A stretch of 64,000 nt of DNA. Origin: Euryodendron excelsum. Taxonomy: Eukaryota > Streptophyta > Magnoliopsida > Ericales > Pentaphylacaceae. The notes below the pieces were generated by a model. The model was given only the letters and a program-made list of their open reading frames with translations. It had not been told where the DNA came from and ran no database searches. Every line of letters starts with the position of its first letter. Positions within the stretch are counted from its first letter, which is position 1. The stretch is taken from the NCBI GenBank assembly GCA_033060915.1, contig CM065389.1, positions 22,645,001 through 22,709,000 of the forward strand, given 5' to 3'. A program made the translations under genes and the position numbers. Shown piece by piece: positions 13,125 to 21,715 of the stretch.

Positions 13125-13846
13125 TCGGGTGGCCAAGGGCACAACACCAAAAGCTACTTCTCTCTAAGCATAAAATTCAAGACTTGATAGACAACAAGAA
13201 CATTTATTTGCAATCAGTGAATCCTACTGCAACCCCTAATGTGACCACCAACCCTCTGCCGGACCACACCGTTAATACGATACTCGTAGAAATGGAAGGC
13301 AAGGGAGAATTCGATGAGCCCATAGCAGAAAGTTATAAAGAGGATTGGGAGACTGATGAAGAGGATGACTGGAAGGAGGATCTCCCATTGTGCCCGATTT
13401 ATCTCTATAACCCTAATGAGGTGCCTGATGCTTCTGACTGGCCCATTGAAGAACTAATGTTCTCGGGGAAACAACATATCAAAAACATAGCTACTGATGG
13501 ATGGGGTGCTGAGTTTCTACACCTGATGTATGCAGTAGTTGAGTGACACTTGTTGGAAAACCCTTGGCCCATGACTGAGTACAACTATGAAGACATGGGT
13601 TGGGGGCTAGAAGAGCTAAGAGCAAGAATGGAGCCGTTCGAGTTAGAAGGGGGTGAATTAGCCACCCTGTTTACAGAAGAACCTGCTGTAAAGAACAAGA
13701 AGGAGATCAATGAGGCTGACAACCGTGTCGTCAACATCAACATATCTGGAGCTTTAGAAGAAGCCTTTATCTTTCTTGCCATGGCTAAGGACCCGAGTCA
13801 CAAATGGAGTATTGAAGATATGGGTATTGTCCCAAGGCCTTACTGA
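13125..13846 (+). pseudogene. gag: Gag C-terminal part: second half of zinc knuckle plus acidic tail
   Basis: In the frame of 8395-8480, the sequence after the solo LTR supplies the His of the knuckle, four residues later a Tyr where Cys is expected (13160s), and then the motif 'KIQDLIDNK' and 'NPLPDH', typical of the region after the zinc knuckle in Tat-like Gag. An acidic stretch follows (about 13300-13390, 'WETDEEDDW'). A TGA at 13544-13546 interrupts the frame, which then continues without shift to a final TGA at 13844-13846; CGA to TGA explains the break. No protease Asp-Ser/Thr-Gly motif and no reverse-transcriptase motif follow. Role by family knowledge: Gag packages element RNA in virus-like particles. 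This copy is dead: LTR insertion, lost Cys, internal stop, missing 5' part. The stretch from 13550 is unrecognised and could be a Gag extension. Confidence 0.8.
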
Positions 13847-15805
13847 AATGGGTTTCCTTCAAATGCGTATAAGGAGGGATGTTTTCACCCACCTTCTTTG
13901 TATCCCTTTATATTTTTGTTCTTAAATTAATATATCTGCACTTCTTTTTCTTTAAACAGAACTATATGCTTTCCACTAGTATAATGAAATGATTAAGTCT
14001 TTTTATTCATTGCTGTTATCTTCTTTTCTCTTGTGAATGGTAACTACTTTTTACGCAAGGGGCATAATTTATCTTATGGAATGATCCGACTTGAAAGGAT
14101 GATAGCATGAGTTAACCACTCGCCAAATGATTAGCTTTTTGAAAAAGAAAGAGTATAAGGACAAGTGAGGAGACTACCCAAAGACAGCATTTGCAAGACA
14201 CCGTAGCTAAGTGATGAGTGGCCAGTTTATCAAATGAAGGGGAGCCATCTTTCATTACCCAATATATTTTTAAAAAAAAAAATCTTACGTTCCCTTTGCT
14301 TAACCCCTAGTGCCTCGCAGAAAGCAAAAATTTTCTTGTCAACCCCTATCCAATGACCGTCCTCCCCACACTAGGGCAGATAATAATTAAGAACTCTAGG
14401 GCAGCGTTGAAGGCTCTATGGATCAAGCAATCTAGTTCAAAGTGAAGAGAGACCCTCATTTCATTTCTCATACAGTTAGAAGAAATCCCTTGCCAAACTC
14501 GTTGAGCCATTTATCTTTTTCGAGAAAACCCTAACCTAGGGATCACTGCCCATATTGGGTTAGATTGAACTACTAAGGAAAAGGTCTGAGGAAAAAGGGG
14601 TTGTAGAATTTTTTATTTCATAAAAGAATAAAAAGGAAAAGAGGAAAAAAAAGAAGCAAAGGAAAAATTGCCAAGGGCAAAGAAAAAAAGAAAAAAAAAA
14701 GGGGGGGGGGGGGGTGTCTGAAGAAAACCATGATTGTGCCATCTTGAAAAGCATGGTAGGAAGGCCGAAAGAGAAGTGAGTCACGTCAATCTCAAAAAGC
14801 ATATAGAAAGGTCGAAAGAAAAGAATCATGGTCACCCCGAGAAGTATATAGTAAGAATAAAGATGGGAACTAAAGGTGATCTTAGGTTACAAAGAAGCCC
14901 AGTAGAAACAATAGGTTCGAGCTTTTACCCTTTCTTGCAAAACCTTGAAACCATAGCCTACATTATAACCTTACTAAAGTCCACTATGATTGAAAACAGA
15001 TTGCTTGATCTAAATGAGCTAGATACGCTGCCGAAGCTAAAGAAGGATGCTAACCCTATTGAGAAAGAGAGTCAAGGATGGTACGGATCTAAACCCTGCT
15101 GAAAACAACATCGAATTTGAGCCTACACATCCCATTGTTTTGAAAACCCCATAACCTAGCCTACATTATGGTCTTGAAGCAAAGTCTCCTCGGATTGAAA
15201 GATTGGCCACTTATTGCTCTGCCAAAGGTCAGGTAAGCTGTTACAAAAACCCCCAAAGTTGAGAGTTTTAGCCCAAGAACCCTATACACTAACCCCGAGG
15301 TAGAGAGTAAGAGGCGGTCAAAAGGTTGAGAAAGGTAGGAAACACTATCATCTAGTCAAGGTAAGGTTGAGCCAAAGGAGAGGCCAGGCCCCCCGAAAAG
15401 GAAGGAGTTACCATTTTGAAGATACCGAGTTCGACAGCACCCTTTGTCATTCCATTTAGCTAGAATATCTCTATTATGTGCATGCATCTTCATATAATAA
15501 AAAAAAGAGAGAAGAAAGAAGAAAAATGGGCATGAGCTTTGCATACATAGGACATAACTCCCTGTACAAACAGAAGTCACCAATACAATATTATCTCATG
15601 TGATAAATATACACCATCATCATCTCTATTCATACATTTGATCATATACTTAGCTATCAAAATCATAAATGTCTTTGTATGTCCATGCATCTAACTACGA
15701 TAAAAATCCATCTTTGTATAAGATTTACAAAATAAACTGTCTAACATAAATACATCTCAGGAATAGGGGCAAAGGAAGATCAGGGTCTACGGCAAGGGGC
15801 ATCTA
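13847..15805 (+). mobile_element. Non-coding 3' interior of the gag-bearing element
   Basis: AT-rich stretch after gag (13850-14040), then a region alignable by eye with the interior at 41080-42400: the CTCCCCACACTAGGG segment near 14363 matches 41410, and the TAGCCTACATTATxxxC segments near 14957 and 15160 match 42110 and 42340. No conserved open frame; a 122-codon frame at 14734-15102 is not preserved in the other copies. Contains a poly-A/poly-G tract (14681-14714). The sequence ends in the 3' flank of the antisense gene at 15806. Confidence 0.7.
14681..14714 (+). repeat. Polypurine tract: A-runs then A10G14
   Basis: GAAAAAAAG is followed by ten A (14691-14700) and fourteen G (14701-14714). 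It resembles an expanded polypurine tract inside the element but has no LTR next to it. Simple slippage expansion is the plainest explanation. Confidence 0.8.
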
Positions 15806-17651
15806 TCAAAGGTCAAAGCCAATGTCCTCGGGATCGAAGTCCCCAAAACCTGGATCCAGAGGAGGCGGATAACTACTCGAAGCACCAGCATCCTGCAAAG
15901 AAGATAGAACCGAAATCAGCCACATTAAAGAAGAACTAAACAATAGCAAAGTGAGAAGAAGGAGAGAAAAGACAACATACCCCACCACCTCCTATTTGGG
16001 CTAACCGAGCCGTCAAGGAAACCACCTCAGCATGATACTGATCTCGCTCCATCTGGTACCGATCTCTTTGATCCCTCACAGCGGTAAACTTAGCCTAGGG
16101 CACATATCTCTCGGCACAACGCCACAAGTCAACCACCTCCTAGCCCACATCGTATCCACCGACTACTACCTCAAACCAGGTGAAGGCACCGATAGAATGA
16201 GCCCCGAAGTGCACAGCATAGTTCGTATTTGGAGGAAGCAAGAACTCGGCACCCAGCTGCCGCTCCTGATAGGGGATAGGCACTCTTGCCACCAAAGCTC
16301 CAAACATATACTCTGGCAAATCTCTTACTGATAGGAACACCTCATGAAACTGCTGCCAGTGTCGCTCTCCTAAATAGGACTCCCAAGAATCGTTGTTGAG
16401 AAAAGTAGCCCTCGACAGGGACAATGGAACCAAGCACCGCACTGTGTCATAATGAACTGATCCAATGAAGGCCCGCTAAGTCACGTCCCTCGCCTCAATA
16501 AACTCCAGGTTCGCCCATAGTGTCACGAAGTTAGTAATCTCTGATCACTGAGCCACCTGGTCATGAGCCCACCTCAAAGCACGAGGATAAATGTCATCCT
16601 CAATAACCGCAGGGCGACGAACAGGCAGGTACTCATAGCTCCACCAGACAAGAAAAGGCCATAAACTAGTCATGCTGCCCCAACGGGAAGAAGTCCGGAC
16701 CAGCGTCGATTGAAGGAAGCAACCAAAGGAGAAGGACCCCCAATCCAGCTCAGATAAAGCCCTAAGATCAGTTACTATGCTCACTAACCGAAAAGGCGCA
16801 AGCGACTTGTTGTTGTTGCAGAAACAACTGAAGATGATATACAGAACAAGTCACTGCCTTATGATGTTGCGCTGAGCAGGGGATGGCTCAACAGCAAAGC
16901 TATGGTCATCCCGACTGAGCCAGGAAACTGGAAAAGCAGAACGCTCGAGAGGGGACAAGTCTAATAGAATGCATGCATCGTCTGTACTGATTGATTGCAA
17001 GGTGATTCGCCGATCGACAAAGGAAAGGCCCGTGATGATAGCCCAGTTTAAGGGGGTAGGACCCAACTCAAAACCAACAAAATGGAAGGTCCCCGTCTCT
17101 CCAAACCACTTCTCAATCAGTGCTAGCACGAGATGTCTGTTCAGGCAGTTAGCCTGTAATCCCATGAAAGCCCCGAACTCGATCTCAACTAAGAAAGTAC
17201 GATTTGATGGAGCAGCCTGCTACATGGTTACGAAGACTTGATGAACAACCCCTCTAAAAGCTATGTGTACTCGCGGAGGGGGCAAATGCTGTCTAGAATA
17301 TACACAGGGGTGATAAGCAAGATCCCCGAGTGGTGGGATGTATGTTATCTCCAAGTCGCCCAAATCTGCATTTGTGTGTCTATGTCTAGAGGAGGCTCTC
17401 CTATAACCAATCACCTGATGCCCAAGACCCTGTACCTCCTCCTCAGCACCAATCTCCTCCGCAAAGGCTTGCTCAACCAAAGGAAAAGGGTCAACAGGTG
17501 GCCTACTCCCCCGTCCACTCTGACTACACAACGCTTGTCTAGTAGATCATCGGCTACCTCTAGATCGACTAGAACCACTGGCGGAATCTGTTCAGGCCGC
17601 CTTCCTGTAGCGGCGTCTCCTTTCAGAACCATCATCACCTGCATCTGTCAT
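15806..17651 (-). pseudogene. Decayed plant mobile domain (PMD-like) gene, antisense inside the retroelement
   Basis: On the minus strand an ATG at 17651 opens one continuous frame to 15981 (557 codons). A GT..AG intron (15980-15893) and a 28-residue last exon ending at 15806 follow. The N-terminal ~150 codons are Arg/Ser-rich and low-complexity. The middle resembles the plant mobile domain: 'LVLALIEKWFGETGTFHFVG' and 'PTPLNWAIITGLSF' (about 17110-17010), then 'LRALSELDWGSFSFGC' (about 16770) and 'WWSYEYLPVRRP' (about 16645). The last exon is acidic ('DFDPEDIGFDL'). PMD occurs in host MAIN/MAIL proteins and in Ty3/gypsy elements; its biochemical role is unclear. Eight stops break it (17592, 17547, 17220, 16851, 16545, 16476, 16140, 16095; leftmost base of each), with no frameshift seen. 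It lies between gag and the 3' LTR, opposite in strand to gag. Family call is from motif recognition, not a search. Confidence 0.75.
15893..15980 (-). other. Predicted intron of the PMD-like pseudogene
   Basis: Minus-strand GTATGTTGTC at the 5' side, pyrimidine-rich middle, and TTCTTTGCAG at the 3' side, 88 bp. Removal joins two stretches in phase 0: a Gly-rich exon end to 'DAGASSSYPPP'. Unspliced reading is also open but gives a hydrophobic insert, so the intron is an inference. Confidence 0.55.
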
Positions 17652-17779
17652 CCTAAAGAGGTAAGCCAACGTAAGAAGTGGCAATATACGATGTATGCAA
17701 ATAAAAATGACAATAAAATAAATAAATAAATAATCAAAACAAACAAAAAATAATAAAATAACATAAAAAAAAATTCAAA

Positions 17780-18110
17780 TTTTGAGTCAAAATGAATTTC
17801 CTACACATTTTGATTTTAAATCCAATTTTAAGTCAAAATCAATTTCCTACACATTTTGATTTTAAAATCCAATTCTAAGTCAAAATGAATTTCCTACACA
17901 TTTTGATTTGGATTTTAAAATTCAATTCTAAGTCAAAATGAATTTCCTACACATTTTGATTTTAAATCCAAATTTAAGTCGAAATGAATTTTTCTACACA
18001 TTTTGATTTTAAATTTTTCGTGTTAAGTCGAAATGAATTTCCTATACATTTTGATTTTAAACTTCCCGTTCCGAGTCAAAATGAATTTTCTATACGTTTT
18101 GTCCGAAAAT
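17780..18110 (+). repeat. ~47-bp tandem repeat, about seven copies
   Basis: A unit built on GTCAAAATGAATTTCCTACA plus CATTTTGATTTTAAA starts at about 17786, 17832, 17879, 17932, 17978, 18027 and 18075 (spacing 46-53 bp). The last two copies are the most diverged. Located in the 3' UTR of the gag/PMD element. Confidence 0.9.
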
Positions 18111-19302
18111 TTCGAATGAATCCTAAGTCAAAATTTCAAAATCTTCCAGTCAAAATTCAACCCAAGCGTTTTCTATCCAAATCAAGATCTTCTAAAAACT
18201 TCTTCCTCCAAAAAGTTTTCTTCAAACTCAATTCTCAAATTTTCAATCTTTCGAAATTCTTATCAAAATTCCAAGTTTTCCAAAGTCAAAATCTGTTTTT
18301 AAAACATGTCCTTTTCCCAAATTTTTCTTCCAATAGTTTTAAGGCCCCTGAGTTTCTTGGGATCTTCTCCGCCAAAAAGGCCCCATCCTCATTGGTTTTA
18401 TATCTTTTTCTTTCAAAAAGATTTTATCCCAAATTTTCTCCAACCCTTTCTCTGAATTTCTAAAAATTTCGGTAGAGTTTTGCTTGAAAAACGATCCCTA
18501 CAACACCTACAACATCAACACAAAACACAAACCGTACACTTCATAACGTCATAATCACATAACATCAACACCCACACATAATCTTCATACTTTTTAATTT
18601 TTCAAAACACATGTTTTCTTTTTCGATAAGTTAATGATTTCAAATATTTTCTAAAATATTCCCAAATTTTTCTAAATTTTAAACTCTAAAATTTCATCCA
18701 TTTCTTAAATTTTCTTAATTTCCCAAGTACTTTTCTATTTTTCAAAAAATCAAAAACTCACTGAGTTTTCAAAAAATCAGGAAATTTCATACAATTCTTA
18801 AACACATTTTTTTAAGGCACACAGTATAAAAATCTAGCCGAAAAACTCAACATCCAAGCCTATAGGAACAAACCCCTTAATTCCTGCAGAAACTCCCTTC
18901 ACATAATCACACAAAATCACCCAAATTTAGTCAAACAAGCATCAAAATGTAAAAATAACTTCACCACAGTGTTTAAAACATATCAAAACATCTATTTTCA
19001 CTATTCACATGATTTAAACTGAATTCTACACGTCCAAATAGACATAAAATCAAAAACTCACCTTTTGGAGTTCTCCAGCGAAATCTTATATTCTGGTAAC
19101 CTTTCCGGTGACGTGGCCTACTTCTGGCAATCCCCCGTGGTCTCCAAGAAGCGCTCCTTCAATGTTCAGGTAGGTTTCCTCACGAACACTTTTGATTTTT
19201 CAAAAACTCTTCACATCCCGTAAGTGTTCGAACCAGAAATTTTTCTGGTTTTAATCCCAAGCATAGCGCCACTAGCAGTGGCACCAAGCCATTTCTTCCA
19301 AA

Positions 19303-19323
19303 GGCGCCACTACTAGTGGCGCC
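19303..19323. repeat. GGCGCC inverted repeat in the 3' UTR
   Basis: Arms GGCGCCACTA and TAGTGGCGCC flank a single C: a perfect 21-base inverted repeat. The same sequence is found in LTRs upstream of the TATA box, for example 25294-25314. Confidence 0.9.
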
Positions 19324-19506
19324 AGTTGCCAATTCTGGGAAGCTTTGCCCTTTTTCTCGTCAAAACTCGATTTCAAAGGCCTTTTGGGCCTAATATCTGT
19401 TTCCACACTCCCGTCTTCCAAAATGTTCAAAGTCCGTCCCTTCGACCGCCTCACAGTCAATATGGGACCCTTACTCTATCGTTTTCTGTCTTCGACAAGC
19501 AAAGAC

Positions 19507-19520
19507 AGAAAAAGAGGGGC
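19507..19520 (+). other. Polypurine tract of the gag/PMD element
   Basis: AGAAAAAGAGGGG ending three or four bases before the LTR start TGTAAGCACC at 19524. The same arrangement occurs at 34463-34476 and 43972-43986. By family knowledge it primes plus-strand DNA synthesis. A short dyad (GTCTTCG / near-complement) lies immediately 5'. Confidence 0.85.
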
Positions 19521-19523
19521 AGT

Positions 19524-21509
19524 TGTAAGCACCCCATTTTTGCCCGCTCGACAGTTTCCAGTTTGTCCAGATTTATATTCAAGTTAATATGGACATATGT
19601 TGAGTCAACTCAATTTTTCAAGTCCAATCTAGTCAATCCATTGCTTCGCAGGCCCTTTGGGCCCAAATGGAGGCAAAATGACCAAAATGCACTCAGGGGC
19701 ATTGATCGATTCAATTTCAATAGGCACGTCTTTCCGAAGATGGTAAGTTCCCTTTTCAATTCCAATTCCAATTCCAATTCCAATTACAATCCGTCCCCCG
19801 AGAAAGTTGATTCCTCGAGGAAGTAAGTCTATCCTATCTGGCACATTTCCGAGGGAACTCTTCAGAACGGTAAGTCCCTTCAAACCCGTTGACCGGGACA
19901 AGACCCCAAGTCCTTTAGATGGTAGAATGTCCACCTTTGGCACCTGCTAGCCCGCCAATGTAGAAATGTCCGTTTTGGCACACCTTTCGAGAAAGTTGAT
20001 TTCTCAGGCACTAAGTCATTTAGCAACTTCCTGAGATCAGGCAGTCTTGGGAATGATCGCGAACCGTCAGAGTAGCGAAAGTACTCGTAAACTTCGCAAC
20101 TATTAGAGTGGCGCAAACACTCGTAAACAAGTCAATATAGGAAATTTCCAACAAACCCCTGTATCATGGGACCATCGTCAGAGTGGCAGAAACACTCAAG
20201 ACCCAGGTCAACACTGGTGCCTACTAGCCAACTTCGGTAAAAAATGACCAAACTGCCCCTAGGGCCATTTTCGGCTCGTTTCTCGAGAAAGTACCTTAGT
20301 CCTCAAAACGGTAAGTTCACTTTTTCAAGGTTGTCTTAAAGGCAATCCGGCATGATTAGGTGTCTTCTAGTCAGTTTCAGGCTAATTCCGAGACTTTCCG
20401 ATCAAGATGACCATTTTGCCCCTAAGCATCCGAGACTTTCCGATCAAGAATGCTTTTTATAGTATTCCTGACCTTTCATTATCTCTCTGGATCATTTCGA
20501 GTCAATTTCGACAAACTTGGTGTAAAATGACCGTTTTGCCCTTAGTGGGCCGATCGCCTTTTTCGACAACACTGGCTCTGGGTATCAAACCGGTATCCTC
20601 CTGGGACATTCTAAATAATGTTTCTAAACCTCGAGTCTTCTTCCAAGACATTTTGAGTCCGTCGCGGTAGCTTTTCGGCCCGGTTGATCGTTTTGCCCTA
20701 ATGGCTTGGTCAACCTTTCCAACGCATCTTGACATCATTCTTCAAGTCCTTGTTGCTTTCAAAACCACTATCTTAGAGTGGTTCTAACCTTCTTATGGTT
20801 AGAATCACTTTAGGAAAGTGAGATATTTTATATACTTTCTAAAAACTCTCTTTTCAAATCTCTCTTTCTAAAAAATCTCTTTTCTAATACACTTTCTAAA
20901 AATTCTCTTCAATTTCCTTTTCAAAATTCCTTTCCAAAGTTGTTTTCTAAAACTTCCCTTCGCAAAACTCACTTTCCTAAAAACTCCTTTCCAAAAACGC
21001 TCTCTTCGAAATTCACTTTCTACAAAAGCTCACTAGGTCTCCTTCCTAGAAAAACTCTTTTAAAAAATCCCTTTCCAAAAACTCTCTTTTCAAAATTCAC
21101 TTTTCAAAAACTCCTTTTTAAGATCTCCTTCCAAAACCTCTCTTTCCAAAAACTCTCTCAAAGTTTTACTTTCCAAAATCCCTTTCAAAAAACTCTTTTC
21201 AAAATTCACTTTCTAAAAACTCCTCTCTATGATTGCCTTCCAAAAATCTCCCTTTCTAAACGCTCAGTTTCCAAAATCTCCTTTCTTAGAGTCCAAATTA
21301 AACTCTAGAGCCAACGATTAGGAAACCTTATCTTCTTTTCTTAAAACATGATTTCCAATCTTGCCTCAAAACCTAGATTTCCTAAATCTCCTTCTTTACA
21401 TCTTAATCATAAGTTTCCAAAACCTATTTTCTACATCTAAACTATAGTCTTCCAAATCTAGGGTTTCTAAAACATCATTCTTCCAAAACCATGCCAAATC
21501 CAATCCTCC
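19524..21509 (+). mobile_element. 3' LTR of the gag/PMD element, internally deleted and truncated
   Basis: Begins TGTAAGCACCCCATTTTTGCCCGC right after the polypurine tract. At about 20743 the text jumps from U3 (TTCTTCAAGTCC) straight to the R/U5 part (TTGTTGCTTTCAAAACCAC). About 1 kb including the GGCGCC cluster, TATA box and leader is gone. At 21509 the LTR stops inside its low-complexity tract and is joined to an interior tail. The missing part includes the U5 end. The same internal deletion joint appears in the minus-strand LTR near 63340. Confidence 0.85.
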
Positions 21510-21715
21510 GTAATTTCTTTTCAGGTATCCCCAAACCTATAACCATCCCCCACACTGGGGTAAGCACAAAATAGTTGATTCGATAGAATATACAATGGTT
21601 TACCAGCAAAAACACACCATTTTTTAGGAGCATTGTCTAAATTTTGTATAAAAGCTTTATGGACTAAGCAATTTAATTTGAAGTGATGAAAGACCCTAAT
21701 TTCTTCTACCATACA
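21510..21715 (+). mobile_element. Interior tail, piece 1 (left of first nested solo LTR)
   Basis: Almost identical to 41370-41575. Ends with TTCTTCTACC and the target site ATACA (21711-21715). Non-coding. Confidence 0.9.

Larger units (their letters stand above)
17652..19506 (+). mobile_element. Hypervariable 3' untranslated interior before the 3' LTR
   Basis: AT-rich non-coding sequence between the start of the antisense gene and the polypurine tract. It holds the 47-bp tandem repeat (17780-18110), then C/T/A-rich, G-poor sequence (18120-19070) like that in the LTRs, then a GGCGCC inverted-repeat cluster (19264-19325). From about 19430 it resembles 34385 and 43910 just before the other 3' LTRs. 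Repeat-rich 3' UTRs are known for Tat/Ogre elements. A 159-codon open frame at 17984-18463 is low-complexity and not considered coding. Confidence 0.7.

Noticed and set aside
14734..15102. 122-codon plus frame
   Set aside because: The region aligns with non-coding interior tails (42000-42400) where the frame is not kept.
16969..17729. Plus-strand frames of 90 and 163 codons, and one at 16032-16331
   Set aside because: They are on the opposite strand of the PMD-like pseudogene, whose minus-strand frame has the recognisable motifs.
20940..21308. 122-codon Ser/Phe/Lys-rich frame, and similar frames at 17984, 36187, 45712, 57951
   Set aside because: These are low-complexity CTTTCC/AAAAA tracts of LTRs or the 3' UTR with no start context or conservation.
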